Source: Nyssa sinensis (lineage: Eukaryota > Streptophyta > Magnoliopsida > Cornales > Nyssaceae). Taken from it: 64,000 nucleotides of DNA. Made by a program: the position numbers and the translations under genes. Shown here piece by piece: positions 1 to 9,889 of this stretch (its first letter is position 1; the number at the start of each line of letters is the position of its first letter). The notes beneath the pieces are model-generated. The model made no database searches, was not told where the DNA came from, and saw only the letters and a list, made by a program, of their open reading frames with translations. The DNA lies in NCBI GenBank assembly GCA_008638375.1, contig CM018048.1:7621589-7685588 (forward strand), written 5' to 3'.

Positions 1-1172
1 AATGATGTTTGCATAATCACATTTTAAAGTATTGTGATTATGGTTATTGGATTATGAAATTGATTTGTGAATAAAATTTTAATTTTAGATATCTTATATG
101 CATATATTTAAAGGAAAAAATTTAAATAACTTTTAGAAAAATAATTTTTGAAGACCTTGAGAAAAATAATACATAAGAAAAAAAAAAAAAATATATTTGA
201 ACCTTATATCCAGTATGCACCCAAATACATAATTGGAATATAACAATATATCTATGCCTTTTATCTGGGTCAGTTCTATATAATATCCTACGAGATTTTA
301 TATCTTATCTGATCCAACTATATCTTATCCAATCCCGGATAAGTCTTCTTATCCGGTCGTCCAAATAAGGCCTTTGGGTTCAATAAAAATGTGTTTTGAC
401 ATACTTTTGGCAAGGAAAAAAATACAACAACATGTAAACCACAAACTACATAATCAAAACCCAATTTATAAATTCAATTTGAGTGGATTGAGAGCAAAGT
501 AGAAAGGTTTACAGCAATGCGGGTAAGCAAATCACATCTACTTAAAGAAATGAAATGACTCTGTAGATCACTTCTTGGTTGGGTTGTCTTACCTATTCCC
601 ATACTAATCCAAATTGCTTTCAGGACAGACTGCATCTATAAACCAAAAATAGACTAATCTGCAAATGCCTACCCTAAACCCAACAATGAATGTCAACAGA
701 TTAGTTTCAGGCATACCTAAACATATCACAAGATACCTGAATACCTGAACTGCCAAACAGGAGGTGTGCACTGAAGTAGTTAACACCTTTTATGGTTTGG
801 ATTCTGGAAACATAATTTGTCAAACAGGAGGTGTGCATAACTTGGTTGGTATTATCATCGTTTGGATTTTGGAAACATTATTTGTCAAAGTCTTAGCAAT
901 GGTAATAACAAATTCTTGTAGGGAAAATGATCAAAACCAAATCTTGAAATCCAATACCTAGCATCGCATGTTTTGAAAAGAAAAAATTGATATACAACAT
1001 TACATGTTTTGAAAACGAAAGAAGAAAAAATACTCCCTGTGAAACATAAAAGGGGAAACAAAAACTTACCATAAAATTATTGAAACTTCTCCGAGAATTA
1101 CACGATGTTGAAATTAGCCAAGACAACCAACCACAATGACACACATCTCATGTGTTACGAAACCTCTTTAAT
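1..1172. other. AT-rich flank without a recognisable gene
   Basis: No reading frame here resembles a known protein and codon structure is poor on both strands. The stretch contains A-runs (about 179-190) and a short tandem duplication at 754-885. It ends at the CAA target-site copy of the CACTA transposon. It could be intron or UTR of a gene lying to the left, but nothing in the sequence decides this. Confidence 0.5.
754..885. repeat. 67-bp imperfect tandem duplication
   Basis: Two adjacent copies start at 754 and 821. Both begin CAAACAGGAGGTGTGCA and both contain a TTTGGATT(C/T)TGGAAACAT segment followed by ATTTGT. The copies differ mainly in the middle. It lies just outside the CACTA element and has no obvious coding role. 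Confidence 0.75.
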
Positions 1173-1175
1173 CAA

Positions 1176-1575
1176 CACTATAAGAAATGGGTTTATTTTT
1201 GACTAATATTAAACGTCGGTTATAAGTTGGTCAGTTATTTTAAATATTTACGATAGAAATAAATTAAATGTCGGAGTTATGGTAAGGAAACGAAAGATTT
1301 TTTTTCGACGTACTAAGTCGTTGGAAAAAAGTAATACCGACCGAAATATATACTGTCGGTAATATTTGATTATTTCAGACGTTAAAATGCGTCGGTAATA
1401 CACTGTAACTATAATCGACAATTTGTTGAGTTGAAAATAACTAAATTTGATGTACAATATTTTTGACAACTAGTATAATCCAAATTAACATATATTACCG
1501 ACGTGAAAATATGTAAATGATATCGTTTTATATATTTGATTATTGCCGACGTGGGAGTTGAGTCGGAAATAATTT
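1176..1575. repeat. CACTA left subterminal repeat region
   Basis: Short degenerate motifs related to CGTCGGTAATA and GCCGACG recur in both orientations (for example near 1213, 1346, 1366, 1389, 1498 and 1546). In En/Spm-like elements such subterminal motifs are binding sites for the element's own DNA-binding protein. The same motif family recurs at the right end. Confidence 0.8.
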
Positions 1576-1642
1576 CTTAAACCCCGCGCTTTCTGTAGAA
1601 TCCTCTCGCGCCTGTCGATGTAAATCCTCTCCCCCACGAAAA

Positions 1643-1724
1643 CTCTCGCGCCTCTCGATCTCTCTTTCTCTCTCGTTCGCACCTCTCTCGCGCCTCTCGA
1701 TCTCTCTTTCTCTCTCATTCTGCA
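1643..1724. repeat. 42-bp GC-rich tandem duplication
   Basis: Two near-identical copies, each beginning CTCTCGCGCCTCTCGATCTC, start at 1643 and 1685. They lie directly upstream of the captured cysteine-protease exon. The composition is unlike the AT-rich surroundings, so the segment may be part of captured host DNA or a 5'UTR-like stretch. Confidence 0.75.
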
Positions 1725-1814
1725 ACTACTGGAGCTTTGGAAGGTGCAAATTTTCTGGCTACAGGGAAGCTTGTGAGCCTTAGCGAGCGACAGCTTGTGG
1801 ATTGCGACCACGAG
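1725..1814 (+). pseudogene. Captured exon of RD19-like papain-family cysteine protease
   Basis: Thirty codons read TTGALEGANFLATGKL, then VSLSERQLVDCDHE. This is the conserved stretch just after the catalytic Cys region of plant RD19-type (cathepsin F-like) vacuolar proteases. The frame stops at a plausible splice donor (GAG|GTTTGC at 1815), and the following DNA looks like intron, so genomic DNA rather than cDNA was captured. Catalytic Cys, His and Asn are all absent, so no enzyme can be made from this segment alone. It sits inside the CACTA element, about 550 bp from the left terminus. The family call rests on the very distinctive SLSE.QLVDCDHE motif. Confidence 0.82.
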
Positions 1815-2508
1815 GTTTGCCTTTTTGATGTTATATATATTGGAACTTTGATTTCTAACTATAATGTGATTGAATTTGGAAACAAAATTATGAATACCTT
1901 CCTCTGTTGCTTAATGTTAGATGAACAGTCGGTAAATTAGATTTCATTACCACTGATTTTACATTAAGATTGTATTGATTTATTGTAGATCTATTTCACT
2001 AGATATATATTATCATAATATGTACGATGTGTTATTAAAACCTTAGTTTCCTAAAAATAGCTTTCAATTGATCGAGGGTACGTTTATGTATCATTCAATT
2101 GATCGAAGATGACGGAGGTTTCGTTCTGTTATTTTTTTATTGCAGTGTAATTGAACTTTGATTGATTCTTCTAGTGCACTCGTTTTTCGTGTTAAATGAT
2201 AAATAATGGGGGTAACTCGGTGTTTAGTATAGATTTTGAGAGAAAACAGAAGCGCTCTGGTAGGCGGAAGTCTTTTACCCTGTTTGGTTACCGAGAAAAT
2301 GGGGAAAAAAGTGAATAAATTTTTATTTTTTTATTTTTTTTTAGATGTGTAACTGTTTTGTTTCGAGGGCTTAGCCCTGCTGTATGTGTGCTTAACTTAA
2401 TTGAGGTGCCTTTTTTAATTAAAAAAAAGCTGGACAACTAGTACTGAATTTTACTACGAAATGGAGACTCTCTCTATCTCTCCTGATGTGTAGAGTACTC
2501 AATTGAAC

Positions 2509-2658
2509 AGGAAAGAGCAGGGGAAGAAGCAATCGACATGGAGGATTTTTTCTTTGAAGGAATTGCATGCCACTACAAACAACTTTAATTACGACAACAA
2601 GCTCGGAGAAGGTGGATTTGGCAGTGTTTATTGGGGTCAGCTGTGGGACGGTTCTCAA
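2509..2658 (+). pseudogene. Captured exon of a PTI1/RLCK-like receptor kinase (glycine-rich loop)
   Basis: The frame encodes [19 protein letters not shown], then [20 protein letters not shown] and [11 protein letters not shown]. These are the juxtamembrane segment and the ATP-binding GxGxFG loop (subdomain I) of plant receptor-like cytoplasmic kinases; the closest remembered pattern is the At3g15890/PTI1-like group. A donor-like site follows at CAA|GTAATG (2659), and in-frame stops appear beyond it. The invariant Lys, catalytic loop and DFG are missing. An acceptor-like AACAG lies just upstream, so one exon was probably taken with flanking intron. Nothing shows that it is expressed. Confidence 0.82.
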
Positions 2659-2659
2659 G

Positions 2660-5170
2660 TAATGAATCAAACCTTTTGTTTTTAACCTTTTACTCATATA
2701 TTTCAATATTTTCAATCAAAAATTTCACCATAACTGGCTTGATTTGATGTTTAGTTGAATATTAAATAATGAGGTGGAAAGATTTAGTTTCCCATGGCAA
2801 GTAGAGGACATAGTAAATGTGATACAATATTACTATGAAATAAAAAATATCAAGGCGGTTGTAGTAATACTGTTATCACTAATAATATGGGCCTAGCAAA
2901 TTGTGTTTCCTTATCCTCCATCTGAATGAATTTGTGACTAGTTGTGGTTATTGTTGGTAGCTTATTGGCCTGCATACCCGCATAGGTGACGTTTATGTGT
3001 TACTCTTTATTTGCTATCATTTTCTTTGTGGGATGTTTTGTTTAAGAGAAATATAGGTCAACATTTCCTTTAATGAGATTGACAACTTATTATGGTAATT
3101 ATAACTTTCCACAGTTGTAAATGAGCAATGTTGAGGTAGTACTAACAGAGATGGTGCCTTGATTGGGGCATCCTGATGATTCAGTTAAAAATGTTGTGTA
3201 AATTTGTATCTCTCGAGGTTTTGGTGGCATCTATTTTTTAGTCTTGATGTTAAAGAGTAATGAATAAGAACTTGGATGAAAGGTGTATTTTTGGTTGGAT
3301 AACAAATTATACTTAGTTTCTGATTGTGGTCTCTCGTTGTGTTGAACAACTCAGTTTGTGTCTGCTCTGTCATTTTGTTGAACTTTTTTGAGTTCCTGCT
3401 GTAAAATATAGGCAAGTGTAAATTGAATTGGTTGAAATGGTAAAGAACAACTAATTTTTTGAGTGTTGAAATTTAGTCTCTTGCCAGAGAGATTGATAAA
3501 TAAGGTTGAATATATATATTTATATATATATTTATATTATTATTATTATTATTATTTGGGTTGTCTAGAAAAAGGGAAAATTACATAAACATCTTTTGTA
3601 GTTTCACTCATTTTCAATTGTTTTGTATAAAAAATGTATAGCCTGTTAATTGAATTTATTTCACATAAAAAGGTATAGAAGAAATTGAGATCCCTGTTTT
3701 TTGCTTAGGTGCTCTGCTTTTATTAAATGAGGGGCTGAATTACAGATAATTCTTTAGACCAAAAACTTTTACTTGTATTGTAATATAATCCCACTTGAGA
3801 CCCAAAACAGAGCACTCTGCTCTTTGTGCGGAGCCGCTGCACCTGCTCCTACATCATAATTCCTTTCTGTTCCTCCAATTTACATGTAGCCATGGCTGAT
3901 ATTTTTTTTGCTCTTCAATGATCTTTGGGAGAAAACAGCTTCATTAGAAATCCAAAGCATTGGACAGCATCAAAATTCAATGAAATTTCCAAGTTATCTT
4001 TCATCAAACAACACTTAAGCAGTAGATCATTCATAACATCAAAACTCAGATTCTAAAATACATCTTGTCCCCCCTTATACAATTATAATAGATGAGACTT
4101 ATAAACCCAATGAAAATCATAATGCATAAAAAGTAATAGTCCAATAAAAATATTTTATTTTTATTAAAATATTCCAACAACAATTGATGGAAAAGTATAA
4201 AGAAGAGAAACAAAAGAGATGGAAAAGGTGTCTTTGGAAACGAAAGTGTTTTCTTTTCTTTATCTCTTTTTATTTGCTTGAAAATGGATGTTATATGATT
4301 TTCTTTATCTTTTTTTGTTTGATTGAACAAGAAAAATATAAGAGATGGAAAAGCCATTTTCCTCTTATTTTTGAAAAGAAGAAATGAGTTAGAACAGTAG
4401 GGATAGACCTTTCCTCCTCTCTTCCTTTTCTTCCTTTTTCTTTCTTTCCAAAAAATAGAAAGTCTATTTTTCTCCTTTTCCTTTTCCACATTCTTCTACC
4501 TACTCTTCCCTTCTATTAAACAAACCATAATAGAAAGGTAAAAAAATACAAGTCTGGCTTCCAGCCCATTAAAAAATGTGTTAGACGTGCAGTTCAGTCC
4601 CACTGAAAAGTATTATCTACTTTTGTCACTAGCAAGTCTTGATTGTAGTCTAAGGACAAGTATTTACGAGTGTGTTCTTTTTAGTCTTAAACACAAAAGA
4701 CGGCACCTCTCAACACTTAAGCAGGACAGATCACAGAGAATAACATTTCAATTAGAATGCATACTTGTCATTTACTGTTCTATCAAGTAACATAGGGATA
4801 GAATCATAATCATAGTGATGTAGGTTAAAGTAGTTTGTTTTGTGGAATAGATCAGAATCATTTACTGTTCTACTGTTCTTATTTGAGAATTCTCTTTGAT
4901 GTAATAGGCACCTAACCTTGTAAGTACTCATTCAATCATATATAATTAAGTATTGCTTTGTCAATGCATGAAGCTGTTGTAATCTGCATACTTTAGACTT
5001 AATTAATTTCTTTTAGGAAAAGTTGTCAAGACTTCATGAGAATACCTTACTACTCCTCTTTGTATGAGACCTGTTAGTATGAGGGCAGTGGCCATTTAAT
5101 TAGTGCACTGATGGAAATGAGTTAACATATACACATGGTGCATACTAATTGATTACTTGTTATTGTGATA
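2660..5170. other. CACTA interior without recognisable genes
   Basis: This is AT-rich DNA between the kinase exon and the transposase scrap. It contains a (TAT)n tract near 3536-3556 and a purine/pyrimidine-skewed block at 4182-4500, where GATGGAAAAG-type motifs on one side face TTTTCC-rich sequence on the other, giving long spurious open frames on both strands. No conserved protein motif was found. Some of it may be intron sequence captured together with the kinase exon. Confidence 0.5.
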
Positions 5171-5180
5171 GGGATCAAAC

Positions 5181-5327
5181 ATGGATAAGAGTTGGATGAA
5201 ACTTCCGGGTAGACATTTGCCTAATTACATGAAAGGAATTAAGGACTTTATTGAGTATGCACGTCTGAGCGCAGATAGAGGCAATAGGATTAAATGTCCA
5301 TGTAAGAAATGCAACAATAGGAAATAA
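5181..5327 (+). pseudogene. N-terminal fragment of CACTA transposase (transposase-associated domain)
   Basis: A 48-codon frame starts MDKSWMKLPGRHLPNYMKGI and ends with a zinc-ligand pattern IKCPCKKCNN followed by RK and a TAA stop. The opening MDKSWM, the GI..FIEYA core and the CPCxxCxN motif are those of the plant transposase-associated domain found at the N-terminus of TNPD/TNP2-like proteins. The full protein is several hundred residues longer, so this is only a scrap. The frame runs directly into the right subterminal repeats and reads outward toward the right terminus, showing an internal rearrangement. Confidence 0.82.
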
Positions 5328-5656
5328 TGTTTTGCCGATGGTATTTTTAGTTGGAAATAATGCTTTTTTCGACAATGTTTGTGGTCGGAAATAATTCTTT
5401 TTTTCGACAATGTTTGTGGTCTGAAATAATCCTTTTTTCCGACGATGTTTAGGGTCGGAAATAATTTTTTACCTACGCCAACATGCGCCGGAAATATTAA
5501 CATATTTCCGACCCACCGAGATTTTTGTCGGTAATTTTTTTCTAACCATTTTAATACCGACCGTTGGGTTTGATTGTCGGTAATATGTATTTCCGACGCT
5601 AAATGAAGTATTTCCAACCATATCTAGGGTCGGAATAAACACTTTGTCTTGTAGTG
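5328..5656. repeat. CACTA right subterminal repeat array
   Basis: About five imperfect 33-36-bp units of the form GGAAATAAT..TTTTTTCGAC(A/G)ATGTTTGTGGTC are arranged in tandem between about 5321 and 5490. Further GTCGGTAAT/GTCGGAA motifs follow up to the TIR. The motif matches the left subterminal region. The block ends with TTTGTCTTGTAGTG at 5643-5656. Confidence 0.85.
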
Positions 5657-5659
5657 CAA

Positions 5660-6595
5660 AGAACTAAATTGCAGGGTATGGCTGTCTACTTAGAGCCGGC
5701 AAAAACACATTAGATTCCATATGGAACAGTTAGCAATGGAATCAAAAGATTCGAGCCACTAAGAAAACGAATCAAAACCCAATAAGATCTAATAGTGAAT
5801 CTAAACCCACAAGATTCAGATGAAAAGAAATTCAAAACAATTATCGATTTACTGAGAACGGAATGTTGAAGAAAAGCTTGTTGAAGTGGTGTGGAGACAG
5901 AAGGGTTAGAATAAATTTACATTAAGAGGAATCTAGAAATAGGGTTGAGAGGATTGAAATTATCCGATTAGAAAAACTCCGATGAAACGACAATGGTTGC
6001 TTGTGCGATTGAAGTTATCTGATTGGAAAACCTTTGATCAAACAACTATGGAGGTTGTGGAAATGCAACGGGCGGGGGATGTAAAGACCTGAGTAAATTT
6101 TTCGTTTTATCGGTAGGACACTATTCATGCATTATTTGCTAGTAGGGCATTATACATACATCATTTAGACATAAGTTATGCTTGGAAGCATACTTTGAGT
6201 ATGCCATAGAATCAAAATATACTTAGAATGTTAAATACACATCCTGTGAGAATTTGAGCAAAATCGGAGATAGTGTGAAAAACGGGCCCAAAAGGCCAGC
6301 TCGGGTAGGCCCGACTGTGCCCGCCAGTAGGCGAAAATTATTATTATTTTTTTCTTTGAAAAAATATCGTATAAAATAATTTTAAGAACTTTAGTTAAAG
6401 CAGAATATCGATTTGAGGCGTTTTGGGATAGGCTGTACAATACCAGTAATTTGGCACCCCCTAACTAAAATTTTTGGATCCGCCATTGTTTAGTCTTAAC
6501 AAGAAAATTGAGTGATAAATAAAATACCATGAACTGCAAAATATTTTGTTCTTAATCTGACCTGAAAGACAATGAAGTTATGATTTCGCACCCCT
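5660..6595. other. Intergenic region
   Basis: No supported gene. The sequence is AT-rich with several stop codons in all frames. A segment near 6455-6490 (GGCACCCCCTAACTAAAATT.. TTGGATCCGCCATT) resembles another at 29310-29500 (GGCGGACCTAGAGGC.. GGGGGTGCA) in reverse orientation, suggesting fragments of one dispersed repeat. Confidence 0.4.
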
Positions 6596-7764
6596 TCACA
6601 CAAGACTAAGTGTAGCTGCTCGAGGAGAGACAAGGCTGGGCTCGAAACATATAAACAGAAACGTTTTGGGAAGGCCAAGAATGTCCAGTTTCACATGTTG
6701 CTTGCCGTGGGGGAAGTAGAGCACAAGGTGTTCCCTGTGGGTGTTATCATATGCCAGCAAGAAAGTGTCCTAGTTCAACATTCTAATATCAGAAAATAAA
6801 TCGTAAATTGACCCTGGCATACGGATATTGCTGATGCATCGATAGCAAAAAGATAAACCGACTTTGTTCTCCCTAACTTGCCAAATTTGCATTGACTGCA
6901 AAACATCTGTTTGACAATCCAACACTATCAAGCTTAAACGGCCTCCTGAACCTAGAACCTCCACAATATTATAACCCCTTAGAAGTTCAAAATGAGGAGA
7001 CTTGATATCATCAGGAAAAGTGATTATTCGAAACTCATCATTGCTCATGTCTAATGAGAGGATATCATTGTTGCTCAAGTCATGAACATCCTTGTATATG
7101 ATCCAGTGAAATGCCCCATTCCAAAATGCTGGTGCCTTCATAGAGGTATATACTTGATAATGTACATTTAATTGTCTCCATGAACTTTCCCCGAGCGTTA
7201 TGATCTCCAACCTGCCTCCATAAATGTCTCTGGTATCTTTTGTTTTCACCACATTATACTTGTTAGTAGAAGGATCAAAGCCAATGCTAACATGACATTT
7301 ACGGTATTTTGAGTCATTTTCCTTTGATTTTGGTAGAATGATATATTCTCGTTATTGGATTGCATACAAACACAGGATCATATCCTTCAAACGGAGCAAC
7401 ACAAAGCAAGCCATTGCAAGAACACATGATACAAAGCCTATACCCCTCCATATTTCCAATGAGGATTTCTCTAGCTTTGTGCTTCTCAATGTTCAATAAA
7501 AATAGGCTGGTTAGATTATACACCTGACCAAGTGTTGCTTGAAGTAAGACCCGTGGTGGTCGATGATTTGCCCTACTAAGTTGCAAGTTGATGAAGTGTT
7601 GATCATGTATAAAACCATACCAAGCTTTACACACACTTGCATCTTAAGATTGCTTGTATGGGCAGCCTGGATAAGATCTCTAACATTATATCAGGTGTCA
7701 GACGCTGTGTCTGATCATTTTCTGAATGGCTACCATTGCCTTCACCTTGCTTCAAGTCTACCAT
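6596..7764 (-). pseudogene. F-box protein with F-box-associated (FBA) domain, disrupted
   Basis: Read from ATG at 7764, the protein begins MVDLKQGEGNGSHSENDQ and enters a typical F-box, LTPDIMLEILSRLPIQAILRCK. A 2-bp loss in a TG run near 7632 breaks the frame; the next segment resumes as VCKAWYGFIHDQHFI. A second shift of one base near 7345 separates NPITR from LPKSKENDSKYRKC. The FBA region follows, including WNGAFHWIIY and LSLDMSNDEFR. A TAG at about 6770 interrupts before a well-preserved C-terminus (DTFLLAYDNTHREHLVLYFP) that ends at TGA 6596-6598. Without lesions it would be about 389 aa, normal for SCF substrate-receptor F-box proteins. Three independent lesions argue for a pseudogene rather than sequencing error. 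No partner gene is adjacent. Confidence 0.88.
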
Positions 7765-8939
7765 TAGAAAAGAACAATTTTAATGTGCCCTTATAGAGAA
7801 CTTTTTGTTATAGAATTCTCTTGTCACTTACTAATGAATCCCTGAAACAAAATGTAACAATGATCACTTTGTGAACAATCAAAATCAGATTTCTGTAAGC
7901 ATAGGTCAGGTGGCTTAATTATTTAATTGTAAAACAAAAAATGAAGATTAATAGTTGACTACAAACAATAAACAACACCATGAGGAACAAACCTCACTAA
8001 AACAAATCATCTAACCATCTAAGTTTGTCCTTGATATAGCCACAAGACTTGCATAAATGTGCAAGTCCATTCTTGGACCTACTAAAGTATTGCAAAGAAA
8101 TCCCTCCATAATTTGATGTCTGCAAATAGAACTATGTAATTAATTGTCAACCTTTCTATTTAAATCTTACAAACCTTGAGTATGTAATTTAACGACTGTT
8201 TTAGTAAACCATTGATTAAAACGAACTAGACCTAAATTTAAGTAAACAGATCTCATAAATTACCTTAAGAAAATATCAATTCCTATCTTAATTAGACTAT
8301 GAATTCCATCCTAAAAATAAGTGTTTCAAATTCCATCATATTGATGACTTGAAATATCGAGGCATTGGACACTGAAGATCTCACTCATGAGTAAATCAAA
8401 GTAACCAATACTTTGGATCAAAGCTCAAAATTTTCTTAAGATTAAGAATCTTTCCAATTTACTAGTTATGAGTAACCAAATCTAAGTGACAGGAATTTCA
8501 AGATTGATTCTCATGTTATCGAGTCCAATACATTATATGCACTTACACTCTAGCTAACAATGATCAAAGATAAATCACCCAATCATATATAAGCTAGAGA
8601 ATTATAGTTATAATTGATAAAATTTTCAAATTTATCAAGATCGTGTATTACATTTGCAAGCCAAAAGGAACTAATTATTATAATCTTCTGTGCAAGAGTC
8701 ATACTCCATACAACAATAAGATACAATATACCTTGAGGACTACCATGTGCTAAATAATTAACATAATTCTCAAAATTAATAACTTCTATTAATAAAATCC
8801 CAATATACACAATGCTTTTAGGACACAAATCCTAACAATCTCTCACTTACCCTAAACCTTATCTAACGTAAATTTGACTTCAAGTTCCTCCATATAAGAC
8901 TCTAAAGTCTTTGCCAACAACATGCATATGGAAGAATTA
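7765..8939. other. Intergenic region
   Basis: No gene recognised. AT-rich, with no frame showing conserved motifs. The segment at 8825-8860 (AACAATCTCTCACTTACCC) lies on the downstream side of the copia remnant in its orientation and may be the decayed tail of that element, but no LTR end could be defined. Confidence 0.4.
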
Positions 8940-9560
8940 GCTAGATACTCTACAGATACTATCTTGGATTTGATTTTAGTTGATTACGAAGCTACTAAAT
9001 CCCTAGCTTCCACGGCAGAGTTAGCAATACATGATTGCTTCACACTCCTTAACTAATAGCTCCTCCTGCCAGGAAAACACATCCATAACTTAATTTTTGG
9101 AATCCTTGATTCATTCGAATTTCTAAATCTAAATACAAGTATACAATCCCTCATTTTCATGAAATACTTCAATTTATGCTTCACCAATATCCAATGTTCC
9201 TGTCCTGAGTTTGATTGATATTTGCTAACTATGTCAACTACATAATAAATATCTACTCTAGTACATAGCATAGCATACATGAGACTTCCTACTACTAAAG
9301 CGTAAGGAACCTCTTTCAATTGCTCCTATGTCACTTCCTTGGTTGGAAATATTTTCCTTCATGAGGCAAGGATGTTTCTTCTCTTTACTTTTGATTCTTC
9401 TCTAATGATTGTTTCTCATTTGTCATTTCCTTGCTTAGAAATATTTTCTTTCACATGGGACAAAGATGTCTCTTCTCTTTGCTCTCTGATTCTTCTATTG
9501 TGAGAGTGCATACATAACAGGCTTCCCCCTCAAGGTTTGGTAGATAGGTTTAAGAAAAAA
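8940..9560 (-). mobile_element. Ty1/copia retrotransposon remnant (RT end and RNase H)
   Basis: On the minus strand, 9319-9053 reads KEVPYALVVGSLMYAMLCTR, then VDIYYVVDIVSKYQSN, the hallmark end of copia reverse transcriptase (family pattern VPYASAVGSLMYAM.CTRPDI). Continuing in shifted frames, 9070-8950 contains FLAGGAIS and SVKQSCIANSAVEA, matching the copia RNase H region (GGGAISW.SVKQ). Stops and frameshifts are numerous. No LTRs, integrase or gag are visible, so this is an old fragment. Confidence 0.85.
9332..9505. repeat. About 93-bp imperfect tandem duplication
   Basis: Two copies, starting near 9332 and 9425, both read CA(C/T)TTCCTTG(G/C)TT.GAAATATTTTC and both end with GATGTTTCTTCTCTTT-like sequence. 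They lie at the 5' side of the copia remnant (minus orientation). Confidence 0.65.
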
Positions 9561-9867
9561 ATGTCTGATCAATTAGGCTCAAAGGGTTTGCAAGTGGATA
9601 CCTTGATATGGGTGATAAGAGAGATTTGGTTTGCCAAGTGATGGCATCCTATCCTTGGAATTGCTTGTTTTTAGGAAACAGTCACATTGTTGAGACTCAC
9701 GATATTGATGTCTGCTTAGGGTCATTGTGATGTCTCATGTTAGATTTGAATCAATCAAGATACCTTTGAGACAAATTAATGAATTGGTGAACAATGAGAA
9801 AATCAAGATGACTGACAAAGTTTGATAATGCTCAGATTCAACAGATTCAATCTTATTTACCTTTTTT

Positions 9868-9889
9868 GGGGGGGGGGGGGGGGGGGGGG
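9868..9889 (+). repeat. Poly-G tract (22 G)
   Basis: An uninterrupted run of 22 G preceded by six T. Its exact length is likely to be unreliable in assembly. A similar 16-G run occurs at 19223-19238 in Tat element 1. Confidence 0.9.

Larger units (their letters stand above)
1176..5656. mobile_element. Non-autonomous CACTA (En/Spm) transposon carrying host gene fragments (Pack-CACTA)
   Basis: The left end reads CACTATAAGAAATGGGTTTA and the right end, reverse-complemented, reads CACTACAAGACAAAGTGTTT, both continuing into TTATT; this is a matched CACTA terminal inverted repeat. The 3-bp target duplication CAA is present on both sides (1173-1175 and 5657-5659), the size expected for this superfamily. 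Subterminal regions are full of short CGTCGGTAAT / GTCGGAAATAAT motifs, a usual CACTA hallmark. At about 4.48 kb it has no intact transposase, only a fragment at 5181-5327. Inside are an RD19-type protease exon and a receptor-like kinase exon, each flanked by apparent intron sequence, so it is a gene-capturing element that must rely on transposase made elsewhere. Boundaries are exact; the rest of the interior is unassigned. Confidence 0.92.

Noticed and set aside
4046..4489. 147-codon minus-strand Lys/Phe-rich frame in the CACTA interior
   Set aside because: Purine/pyrimidine-skewed DNA that is open in several frames at once; no conserved motif.
5225..5617. 130-codon minus-strand frame with repeated KKxxFPT words
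   Set aside because: Translation of the CACTA right subterminal repeats, not a protein.
8583..8828. 81-codon minus-strand frame
   Set aside because: AT-rich, hydrophobic by composition, no conserved motif; not supported as a gene or LTR.
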